Assembly: GCA_002429165.1 (NCBI GenBank)
Contig: DIYV01000101.1
Coordinates: 12,793-22,778, forward strand
Direction of reading: 5' to 3'
Length of the DNA stretch: 9,986 bases
From: Gallionella sp. UBA6045
GTDB taxonomy: Bacteria > Pseudomonadota > Gammaproteobacteria > Burkholderiales > Gallionellaceae
Position 1 is the stretch's first letter. Each line of letters starts with the position of its first letter. The notes beneath the pieces are model-generated. The model was not told the origin of the DNA. It searched no databases and was given only the letters and a program-made list of their open reading frames with translations. Of the stretch, positions 1 through 6,384 are shown in pieces. The translations under genes were made by a program, and so were the position numbers.

Positions 1-743
1 TGGTTCATGCGAAGCAACTCGGCATCATCGATCGCATCGGCAAGGATATGGCGGCGGAAATCGCGGATGCCGACCTGGTCATGCTGGCGACACCGGTCGG
101 GCAGATGGCGGAACTGATGGCGCGCATCGCTCCGCACCTCGGCCCGCAAACCATCATCACCGATGGCGGCAGCACCAAGAGCGACGTGGTGCGCGAGGCT
201 TACGCGCAACTGGGCAGCAGGGTGGGGCAATTCGTTCCCGCGCATCCCATTGCAGGAGCAGAGCTGAGCGGCGCGTCGGCGGCGCGATCCGATCTGTTCC
301 AGTGGAAGAAGGTGGTGCTGACTCCATTGCCGGAAAACAGCGCCGTATCGGTGGATCGTGTGCGTCGCGCCTGGGAACTGTGCGGCGCCATGGTGAGCCA
401 GATGACGCCTGCACAACATGATGAAGTATTCGCCGTCGTGAGCCATTTGCCCCATTTGTTATCGTTCGCGCTGGTACACGACATTGCGCAGCGCGACAAC
501 CGCGATCTGCTGCTTTCCTTTGCCGCAAGCGGTTTCCGCGATTTCACCCGCATCGCCGCCAGCAGCCCGGAAATGTGGCGGGACATCTGCATGGGGAATC
601 GCGAAGCCCTGTTGGGTGAATTGCAGGTCTACATCGCGGAATTGAACCGGTTGAGTTCTGCCCTTGCGGCGGGCGATGCGGAACAACTTGAGCAGACCTT
701 CTTCGCTGCGCGCGAGTTGCGTGCCGGTTGGACATTGAAATAG
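1..743 (+). CDS. tyrA: Prephenate dehydrogenase, 3' part (5' end outside window)
   Basis: The frame is open from the left edge (first full codon at base 3) to TAG at 741-743, so the N-terminus, including the first glycine-rich NAD-binding loop, is missing. The enzyme oxidatively decarboxylates prephenate to 4-hydroxyphenylpyruvate in cytoplasmic tyrosine synthesis. Visible family marks, in order: the end of the Rossmann fold (DLVMLATPVGQM), TDGGSTK with the active-site Ser codon at 171, HPIAGAELSG with the His codon at 243, and SHLPHLLSFAL with His at 444. Near the C-terminus comes GFRDFTRIAASSPEMWRDI, carrying the conserved substrate-binding Arg. These Ser/His/His/Arg positions match the TyrA active site as I know it. 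No regulatory ACT domain follows, because the protein ends about 60 residues after GFRDF. The next gene starts 2 bases later, which suggests co-transcription. An arogenate-specific dehydrogenase cannot be excluded from sequence alone. Confidence 0.93.
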   Translation, partial: VHAKQLGIIDRIGKDMAAEIADADLVMLATPVGQMAELMARIAPHLGPQTIITDGGSTKSDVVREAYAQLGSRVGQFVPAHPIAGAELSGASAARSDLFQWKKVVLTPLPENSAVSVDRVRRAWELCGAMVSQMTPAQHDEVFAVVSHLPHLLSFALVHDIAQRDNRDLLLSFAASGFRDFTRIAASSPEMWRDICMGNREALLGELQVYIAELNRLSSALAAGDAEQLEQTFFAARELRAGWTLK

Positions 744-745
744 AC

Positions 746-2419
746 ATGGATCACATGTCAAACAAGCGAATCTGGTGGCTGGTGATCGCGGTTGCGCTGA
801 TCTGGTTTGCCAATCTCGAATACCGCAAGTTGATCAAACCCGACGAAGGTCGCTATGCCGAGATTCCGCGCGAGATGGTGGTCAGCGGCGACTGGACCAC
901 GCCGCGTTTGAACGGCCTCAAGTATTTCGAGAAGCCGCCGCTGCAATATTGGGCAACGGCTACTGCTTACGAGGTGTTCGGCGAGCATCAATGGACTTCG
1001 CGGTTGTGGACCGGGCTGACCGGCTTTGCCGGTATTTTGCTGGTGTGGTTCGCCGGGCTGCGTTTGTTCGGACGAGAGGCGGCAGGGTACGCCGCGATAT
1101 TGCTGGGCAGCAGCATGCTGTACGCGTTGATGGGGCATATCAACACGCTGGACATGGGTGTCACGTTCTTTATTACGCTGGGTATCGCTGGTTTGCTGCT
1201 CGGTCAATCCGAGACTGACAGAAAAAAACGGCGCAACTGGATGTTGCTGGCCTGGGCCGCGCTGGGACTGGCCGTATTGAGCAAAGGCTTGATGGGACTG
1301 GTGTTGCCCGGTGCGGCATTGTTCCTCTATGCTGTGGTGCAGCGCGATTTCTCGGTGTTCAAACGCATGCACTGGCTGGCCGGCCTGACGGTGTTCCTGC
1401 TGGTCACCGCCCCGTGGTTCTATCTGGTGATGAAAGCCAATCCGGAATTCTTCCAGAAGTTTTTCATCTACGAGCATTACACGCGCTTCACCACCAAGCA
1501 GCTCGGGCGTTATCAGCCATGGTATTACTTCGTGCCTATCCTGCTGCTGGGCATGCTGCCGTGGACGCTGCTGATGTTCGATACCCTGTTCAGGACATGG
1601 CGCGGCAGCAAGCTGCCAAGAAATGATTCCAAGGCCAAGACAATCAATGCAGCGCGTTTCCTGCTGGTGTGGGCGGTGTTCATCTACCTGTTCTTCACCG
1701 TCTCGGATTCCAAGCTGCCGTCCTATCTGCTGCCGATGTTTCCGGCGCTGGCGCTGCTGATGGGCAAACAGCTGGCCGAAATGAATGCACGCAGGTTGTT
1801 CTGGCTGATCGCACCGATCTTGCCGCTGACCCTGCTGGGCCTTGGCTTTGCGCCATTTACCGTGCGGCTGGCAGACACGCCGCTGCAAGTGCAGGGATAC
1901 AGTGCCTATGCCGGCTGGCTGGTGGCGGCCGCGCTGGTCTGGTCGCTGGGCGTGATCGCCGCGCTGGTGTTGCTGCGCCGTCCGCAAGCAGTCAAAGACA
2001 GCAAGTTTGCCGCAGTGCTGGTGCTGGCACTGAGTTCCCTGCTTGCCGCGCAACTCGGCACGTCGGGTTACAACACCATTGCGAAGGAGCGCTCCGCCTA
2101 CTATATTGCCGAAGCGATACGTCCCTACGTCAAGGCGGATGAGCCGTTCTATTCGGTGGACACTTACGAACAAACCTTGCCGTTCTATCTGAAGCGCACC
2201 TTCACCCTGGTGCAGTATCAGGATGAGATGGCATTCGGTATCATGCGGGAACCGCAGCGCTATATACCGGACTATGCCAGTTTCGCGAAGGTCTGGCAGG
2301 CGCAACCGGCGGCGCTGGCGATCATGCCGGTGGATACATATACGCGACTCAAACAAATGGATTTTGCGATGAAGATAATCTATGAAGATCCTCAATACAT
2401 AGTCGTAAGCAGGCCATGA
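746..2419 (+). CDS. arnT: Undecaprenyl phosphate-alpha-L-Ara4N transferase (lipid A aminoarabinose transferase)
   Basis: This GT83 inner-membrane glycosyltransferase moves L-Ara4N from undecaprenyl phosphate to the lipid A phosphates on the periplasmic face. From ATG 746 it is 557 residues, the usual ArnT size. TM1 covers about residues 9-24. The first periplasmic loop has KPDEGRYAEIPREM and YFEKPPLQYW. Asp33, Arg36, Glu62, Lys63 and Asp136 lie at spacings identical to Asp55, Arg58, Glu84, Lys85 and Asp158, which I recall as active-site and metal residues of the Cupriavidus ArnT structure. About ten further hydrophobic segments follow, with the typical SDSKLPSYLLPMFPAL motif, then a soluble C-terminal domain of about 100 residues. 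Start choice: ATG 746 leaves a 2-base gap to tyrA. ATG 755 is also possible, with a weak GGA at 748-750. TTG 728 would overlap tyrA and is less likely. No site gives a strong Shine-Dalgarno, so translational coupling to tyrA is probable. Confidence 0.92.
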   Translation: MDHMSNKRIWWLVIAVALIWFANLEYRKLIKPDEGRYAEIPREMVVSGDWTTPRLNGLKYFEKPPLQYWATATAYEVFGEHQWTSRLWTGLTGFAGILLVWFAGLRLFGREAAGYAAILLGSSMLYALMGHINTLDMGVTFFITLGIAGLLLGQSETDRKKRRNWMLLAWAALGLAVLSKGLMGLVLPGAALFLYAVVQRDFSVFKRMHWLAGLTVFLLVTAPWFYLVMKANPEFFQKFFIYEHYTRFTTKQLGRYQPWYYFVPILLLGMLPWTLLMFDTLFRTWRGSKLPRNDSKAKTINAARFLLVWAVFIYLFFTVSDSKLPSYLLPMFPALALLMGKQLAEMNARRLFWLIAPILPLTLLGLGFAPFTVRLADTPLQVQGYSAYAGWLVAAALVWSLGVIAALVLLRRPQAVKDSKFAAVLVLALSSLLAAQLGTSGYNTIAKERSAYYIAEAIRPYVKADEPFYSVDTYEQTLPFYLKRTFTLVQYQDEMAFGIMREPQRYIPDYASFAKVWQAQPAALAIMPVDTYTRLKQMDFAMKIIYEDPQYIVVSRP

Positions 2420-2456
2420 GAGTTGTAATGCACACGATATTTCTCAGAGGTTTCAA

Positions 2457-2828
2457 ATGAACCCGATCAGCTTCGGCCTCATCTTCACCGGCGTGATGCT
2501 CAACGCCGCCGCGCAGATACTGATGAAGGCGGGCACCAATGCAATCGGTCATTTCGAATTCAGCGTGGAGAACATCCTGCCCATCGGTCTGAAACTGGCG
2601 ACCGAGTGGCACATCATCGTCGCACTGTGCTGCTATGCGCTGAGCGTGGTGATCTGGATACTTGCGCTGTCGCGCGTGCCGGTCAGCATCGCGTTCCCGA
2701 TGCTGTCGATGGCTTATGTGGTGAATGCCATTGCCGCCTGGTATTTGCTCGGCGAAGCATTCAATCCGACCAAGCTGATCGGGATGGGCGTGATTATTCT
2801 GGGTGTGATTATTATTTCGCGGGCATAG
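2457..2828 (+). CDS. Small SMR/EamA-type membrane protein, ArnE/ArnF-like flippase subunit
   Basis: This 123-residue protein has four predicted membrane helices (about residues 3-24, 44-66, 70-95 and 98-121). The early motif NAAAQILMKAG and the segment VPVSIAFPMLSMAYVVNAIAAWYLLGE are typical of the drug/metabolite transporter superfamily in its small, four-helix form. Enterobacterial ArnE (about 111 aa) and ArnF (about 128 aa) have this fold and together flip undecaprenyl-phosphate-L-Ara4N across the inner membrane. Placement between arnT and arnB supports that role. Only one such gene is visible, so it may act as a homodimer or have a partner elsewhere. I cannot assign it to ArnE or ArnF specifically. 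Start: ATG 2457 follows AGAGG at 2446-2450 with 6-base spacing, the clearest ribosome binding site in this half of the window. A generic small-multidrug-resistance exporter is the main alternative. Confidence 0.8.
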   Translation: MNPISFGLIFTGVMLNAAAQILMKAGTNAIGHFEFSVENILPIGLKLATEWHIIVALCCYALSVVIWILALSRVPVSIAFPMLSMAYVVNAIAAWYLLGEAFNPTKLIGMGVIILGVIIISRA

Positions 2829-2848
2829 GACGCTGCTATTTACCGAAT

Positions 2849-2889
2849 CCTTCGTGCTGAGCTTGTCGAAGCATCAGCCTGAATGGCTG
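2849..2889. repeat. REP-like palindromic sequence between arnE/F-like gene and arnB
   Basis: The 85-base gap contains two small inverted repeats. In the first, CTTCG at 2850-2854 pairs with CGAAG at 2867-2871 around a TGAGCTTGT-containing loop. In the second, CAGCC at 2875-2879 pairs with GGCTG at 2885-2889. The first matches in style a short dispersed intergenic palindrome (TTCGACAAGCTCAGCACGAA on the other strand) that I recall from many proteobacterial genomes. The second stem is followed by only a weak T-rich stretch, so terminator function is doubtful. Confidence 0.5.
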
Positions 2890-2913
2890 TAGAATTTTCT
2901 AACGGATATATCC

Positions 2914-4050
2914 ATGAATACTTTTCTTCCATTTTCCAAACCCACGATAGACGAAGCCACCATTGCCGCTGTCGGCGATGTGCTGCGTTCCGGCTGGATC
3001 ACCAGCGGTCCCAAGGTGCAGGAATTCGAGAAACAGCTTTCCGCCTATTTCGGCGGTCGCCCGGTGCGCACCTTCAACTCCGGCACCTGCACGATGGAGA
3101 TCGCGCTGCGCATCGCGGGCATAGGTGCGGGTGACGAAGTCATCACCACGCCGATCTCCTGGGTGGCCACCGCTAGCGTGATTCTTGAGGTTGGCGCGAC
3201 GCCGGTGTTCGCCGACATCGACCCGGTCACGCGCAACATCGATCTGGACAAGGTCGAGGCCGCGATCACCAAGCGCACCAAGGCCATCATCCCGGTGTAT
3301 CTGGCGGGCAAGCCGGTGGACATGGACAGGCTGTATGCGATCGCGGCCAAGAACAAGCTGCGCGTGATCGAGGATGCCGCGCAGGCGATCGGCTCATCAT
3401 GGAAGGGCAAGCCGATCGGTTCGTTCGGCGATTTCATCTCGTTCAGTTTTCAGGCCAACAAGAACATCACCACTTCCGAAGGCGGCTGCCTGGTGTTGAA
3501 CGACGAGATCGAAGCAACATTAGCGGAGAAGTACCGGCTGCAGGGCGTCACCCGCGGCGGTTGGGACGGCATCGAGGTGGACGTGCTGGGCGGCAAATTC
3601 AACATGACCGACATCGCCGCCACGATCGGTCTTGGCCAGTTTTCAAAATTGAAGAATATCACCGCGCAACGGCGCAAACTGGCGCGGTATTATTTCGCCA
3701 CACTGGGCAAGGATTTCGAGCAGCAGACCGGCGCGCAATTACCTCCCGCTGAATTCGAAATGACCAACTGGCATCTGTTCCAGGTCGTTCTGCCCGAGCG
3801 CATCACCCGTCCCGAGTTCATGGAAAAAATGAAAGAGCACAACATCGGCATCGGTTTTCACTACGCGCCCATCCACCTGTTTAAGCTGTATCGCGCACTG
3901 GGATTCAAGGAAGGCATGTTCCCGGTTGCCGAGCGAGTCGGCAAACAGATCGTCTCGTTGCCGATGTTCTATGCGATGAACGAAGCGGATGTCGAGCGCG
4001 CTTGTGCGGCGATGCGTGAAGTGTTGGCCGTGTCGTCTAATTCGCTTTAG
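2914..4050 (+). CDS. arnB: UDP-4-amino-4-deoxy-L-arabinose:2-oxoglutarate aminotransferase
   Basis: This PLP-dependent aminotransferase of the DegT/DnrJ/EryC1 (sugar aminotransferase) family is 378 residues, close to the roughly 380 of characterised ArnB. In the cytoplasm it converts UDP-4-keto-pentose to UDP-L-Ara4N using glutamate. Visible marks are: the N-terminal FLPFSKPTIDEATIAAVGDVLRSGWITSGPKV; the cofactor-phosphate region NSGTCTMEIAL; VIEDAAQAIGSSWKGK, with the Asp that contacts the pyridine nitrogen; and SFSFQANKNITTSEGG, with the Schiff-base lysine at residue 183 (codon 3460). The C-terminal part has HLFQVVLPE and the substrate-site segment GIGFHYAPIHLFKLY. The start ATG 2914 is preceded by ACGGA near 2902-2906. 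Other sugar-nucleotide aminotransferases (PglE, WecE types) share these motifs, but the ArnT, ArnC and ArnA neighbours decide the substrate. The gene lies downstream of the ArnE/F-like gene and just upstream of the foreign-looking segment. Confidence 0.9.
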   Translation: MNTFLPFSKPTIDEATIAAVGDVLRSGWITSGPKVQEFEKQLSAYFGGRPVRTFNSGTCTMEIALRIAGIGAGDEVITTPISWVATASVILEVGATPVFADIDPVTRNIDLDKVEAAITKRTKAIIPVYLAGKPVDMDRLYAIAAKNKLRVIEDAAQAIGSSWKGKPIGSFGDFISFSFQANKNITTSEGGCLVLNDEIEATLAEKYRLQGVTRGGWDGIEVDVLGGKFNMTDIAATIGLGQFSKLKNITAQRRKLARYYFATLGKDFEQQTGAQLPPAEFEMTNWHLFQVVLPERITRPEFMEKMKEHNIGIGFHYAPIHLFKLYRALGFKEGMFPVAERVGKQIVSLPMFYAMNEADVERACAAMREVLAVSSNSL

Positions 4051-4068
4051 GTTTTTTGTGGGGAAAGT

Positions 4069-4119
4069 ATGAATAAAAGAAATGTTTACGATTTTTTGTG
4101 GGGCTGGAAAAGGTATTGA
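4069..4119 (+). other. Out-of-frame 5' end of the nuclease-like gene (frameshift or programmed slip)
   Basis: ATG 4069 sits right after a strong Shine-Dalgarno (GGGGAAAG at 4060-4067), 18 bases beyond the arnB stop. It reads MNKRNVYDFLWG and then WKRY before TGA at 4117-4119. The first twelve residues read naturally into the following frame as MNKRNVYDFLWG-LEKVLNDRLL if one base is added in the G run at 4100-4103. The zero-frame heptamer T TTT TTG at 4092-4098 would also allow a -1 slip directly into that frame. GTG 4098, the first start of the long frame, has no Shine-Dalgarno. This stretch is therefore best read as the true translation start of the gene ending at 4790. The gene is either disrupted or frameshifted, or there is a base-call error here. 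Confidence 0.6.
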
Positions 4120-4790
4120 ATGACCGCCTTCTTGCGCCTGACGCGATGCGCAAAGAAGTCAGGGAAATCGTCAAGCAAGCGAAGGAAAATGACACTTGGA
4201 AGCACAAGCGTCAGCCAGAAGACGCATTCTTGTATCACTTCGCCTTTCCAATCATATTTGAGCACATGCAGACGGTCGATGGTATTGACCAACAATGTGC
4301 TAAGCAAACCCTTCTTTCTGAGTATTATCGGAATATGAAAGAATGGTGTTCAGGTACACCGGCAAGGAAGCAGCGACATCCATTTAACAAGGTCATAGGT
4401 GCTAGGCCAGCTGAAATAATGGCCCAATGGAAAGGTGAATTTCCTGGAGCAAGTCTGAAACAAAGCTGCCCAGACTTTGCGTTTCGGGAGCCGTTTTCCT
4501 TCAAAACTGTGTTTGAGGGAAAGTACTTTGAAAAGGGTGGACATTCCAAGGCGGAAACGGAACTGGTAAATAGTATCTACCAGGCCTTTTTCTATAGGGC
4601 TTTGCCATTTATCCCTGGCACAGCAAAGATGCCGGCATGGGATTATGAATTTTCATGCCTATTTGTTTACGATGCATCGCCAGATGGCACCCTTCAAGCC
4701 GCTTGGAAGAATCTGAGGAAGGAAGTTCGCTCAGGTTTTTGGGAGGGCGCTAATGTGTATGTGATGATCTTGCGAGGAAAGCACGCCTAG
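4098..4790 (+). CDS. Orphan protein with PD-(D/E)XK, RecB-like nuclease signature; 5' end frameshifted
   Basis: I do not recognise the family of this 230-residue protein (230 counted from GTG 4098; about 240 if translation begins at ATG 4069). Residues 124-144 read CPDF, then VFEGKYF, placing Asp126, Glu140 and Lys142 in the order of a PD-(D/E)XK nuclease core. Further on, Gln162 and Tyr166 form QxxxY (YQAFFYRA), the extra motif of RecB/Cas4-type nucleases. The N-terminal third is charged and probably helical. No signal peptide or membrane segment is seen. A cytoplasmic DNA or RNA nuclease, perhaps a restriction enzyme, is inferred from these few residues only. No methyltransferase, specificity subunit or toxin/antitoxin partner lies beside it. 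Sampled 60-base lines contain 27, 27 and 31 G+C, against 38 in a line from arnB, which suggests horizontal transfer. It breaks the arn gene order. A palindromic repeat follows it. Confidence 0.6.
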   Translation: MGLEKVLNDRLLAPDAMRKEVREIVKQAKENDTWKHKRQPEDAFLYHFAFPIIFEHMQTVDGIDQQCAKQTLLSEYYRNMKEWCSGTPARKQRHPFNKVIGARPAEIMAQWKGEFPGASLKQSCPDFAFREPFSFKTVFEGKYFEKGGHSKAETELVNSIYQAFFYRALPFIPGTAKMPAWDYEFSCLFVYDASPDGTLQAAWKNLRKEVRSGFWEGANVYVMILRGKHA

Positions 4791-4818
4791 CACGGTAAGA
4801 TAGGTGGAACATAGTCGG

Positions 4819-4888
4819 GTAGGTCGGGTTAGCGCAGCATAACCCGACAAATTGTTGGGCTACGGTCTTGTGACCTAACCCAACCTAC
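4819..4888. repeat. 70-bp nested palindromic element (REP/MITE-like)
   Basis: Outer arms at 4819-4831 and 4876-4888 are inverted copies matching at 12 of 13 bases. Nested inside are two hairpins. The left one has a perfect 9-bp stem, GTCGGGTTA at 4823-4831 with TAACCCGAC at 4840-4848, and an 8-base loop. The right one pairs GTTGGG at 4854-4859 with CCCAAC at 4879-4884 and contains an inner GGTC/GACC stem at 4864-4867 and 4872-4875. The centre ACAAATTGT is also nearly palindromic. The strand could therefore fold as one long hairpin or as two separate ones. The GTAGGTCGGGTTAGCG/TAACCCGAC type is one I recall as a widespread dispersed intergenic repeat. No T tract follows, so it is not a standard terminator. 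Confidence 0.8.
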
Positions 4889-4923
4889 CAAAACTGAATG
4901 CATTACGGGAGCGTCAAGACATC

Positions 4924-6384
4924 ATGTTCATAATTCCGGTCGGCAACAGGGTAGATTGGAAACGGCCGCCCGTCGTTACGCTGCTGCTCATCCTGATCAA
5001 TTGCTTCGTTTTCTTCGTCTTTCAGGCGGGAGACGAGCGCAATGATGAAAAGGCGACGCGATATTATTTTTCCTCCGAATTGCCGAAATGGGAACTGAGT
5101 CGCTATTCCGAGTTCCTTGAAAAAAAGGGCGATCCGGCAGAGATGCAGCAATTCGGCGACATGCTCCGCAAGCGGGATAGTGATGCGCTCCTGGCCATGG
5201 AGGGCGATGCGAAGTTCATGCGTGAATTGCATGCGGGCCGTGTCATCACACCCCAGGATAGCGAGTATGCTGGATGGACTGCGCAGCGCAGCAAATATGA
5301 ATCCATGCGTTCTTTCACCACACGCTACGTGTACTATGTGGACGACCCCAGCCCGGTCAATGCATTCACTGCCACATTCATGCATGGCGGATTCGATCAT
5401 TTGTTCGGCAACATGGTGGTATTGTTCCTGATCGGATTCCTGGTCGAATCGGTGGTCGGTAAAGCGCTTTTCCTGCTGACATACATCGTCTCAGCCTATG
5501 CGGCAGTCTTTACTTTCAGCCTGACTGCCCACGGCGGCGGATATTTGGGAGCTTCAGGCGCGATTGCGGGATTGATGGGTTTATACACCGTGATATTCGG
5601 GCTGAGAAAGATCGATTTCTTCTATTCGCTTGGGTTTTATTTCGACTATGTTCGCGCCCCGGCGATTGTGCTGTTGCCGCTGTGGTTGGGTAACGAGTTG
5701 TATCAATTCTTCAGCGAACAAGGCGCGCACATTGCCTACATGGCACATTTCGGCGGCTTGCTCAGCGGCGCAATGATGGGTTTGCTGTATCGCTGGAAGC
5801 GGCCTGCGCTGATAGAAAGCCATCACGAAGAAATAGAAAGCAAAGAGATGGACGGCAAGGCGTTCAAGCGCGGGATGGATCATCTTGGTGCGATGGAATT
5901 CCAGAAGGCATTGGACGTGTTCAAAACGCTTCAGGAAAAACATCCGCAAGACATGAATCTGGTACTGCTCGCTTATCGGGCGGCGAAACCAAATCCGTCC
6001 AGCGAAGATTACCATCGTGCCGCACTAAGATTGCTGACATTGCCTGAAATGGATGCTGCCACGTCCGAACAGACGCACGCCATTTTTCAGGAATACCTGA
6101 ACAGCGCAAAGCCGGTTCCCAGATTGGGACACGACCTGGCTGCAAAACTGGCGAAGCGCTTTGCGGGTTCAGGCTATTGTGATGACGCGGAAAAATTGGC
6201 GAAGTTTCTGCATAGCAGCGCACCGCAGCATGGCGAACTGCCTGCCGTGCTGCTGGCGCTGGCGCGCGGATATTATCGTGAACAGCACAAGGAAAAATTC
6301 GAGGCGATTTTGCAATCCTTGATCAGCCAATTCCCCCATTCGAAAGAGGCTGAGGCTGCTACCGGCATGTTGCGCGTGGCTTAG
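4924..6384 (+). CDS. Rhomboid-family intramembrane serine protease with TPR-like C-terminal domain
   Basis: This 486-residue membrane protein starts with a hydrophobic helix (about 16-36), followed by a polar loop of about 110 residues rich in charged amino acids. The rhomboid core then begins with MHGGFDHLFGN (His154, His159, Asn163). The catalytic Ser211 lies in GASGAIAGLMG and the catalytic His275 in MAHFGGLLSG. With the oxyanion-type His/Asn present, the protease is probably active, cleaving membrane proteins within the bilayer. From about residue 315 a soluble part contains helical pairs such as AMEFQKALDVFKTLQEKHPQD, resembling tetratricopeptide repeats, so it may recruit substrates or partners. 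ATG 4924 is preceded by GGGAG at 4907-4911, a rather long 12-base spacing. The stop overlaps that of the convergent gene. The substrate is unknown, and a link to the arn genes is not evident. Confidence 0.85.
   Translation: MFIIPVGNRVDWKRPPVVTLLLILINCFVFFVFQAGDERNDEKATRYYFSSELPKWELSRYSEFLEKKGDPAEMQQFGDMLRKRDSDALLAMEGDAKFMRELHAGRVITPQDSEYAGWTAQRSKYESMRSFTTRYVYYVDDPSPVNAFTATFMHGGFDHLFGNMVVLFLIGFLVESVVGKALFLLTYIVSAYAAVFTFSLTAHGGGYLGASGAIAGLMGLYTVIFGLRKIDFFYSLGFYFDYVRAPAIVLLPLWLGNELYQFFSEQGAHIAYMAHFGGLLSGAMMGLLYRWKRPALIESHHEEIESKEMDGKAFKRGMDHLGAMEFQKALDVFKTLQEKHPQDMNLVLLAYRAAKPNPSSEDYHRAALRLLTLPEMDAATSEQTHAIFQEYLNSAKPVPRLGHDLAAKLAKRFAGSGYCDDAEKLAKFLHSSAPQHGELPAVLLALARGYYREQHKEKFEAILQSLISQFPHSKEAEAATGMLRVA

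Noticed and set aside
728..745. TTG 728 as the arnT start.
   Set aside because: It would overlap the tyrA end by 16 bases and add an MDIEID segment. ATG 746 or 755 gives the normal ArnT N-terminus running straight into TM1.
758..2395. Long open frame on the minus strand across arnT (545 codons).
   Set aside because: The translation is rich in Gln, His and Arg with no motif, as expected for the antisense of a GC-rich membrane-protein gene. ArnT motifs on the plus strand are unambiguous.
2875..2900. CAGCC/GGCTG hairpin as terminator before arnB.
   Set aside because: The stem is only 5 bp and the following sequence has at most four consecutive T. arnB is probably co-transcribed.
4819..4888. 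Palindrome as a Rho-independent terminator of the nuclease-like gene.
   Set aside because: No T run follows either hairpin. The nested symmetrical arms fit a dispersed repeat better.
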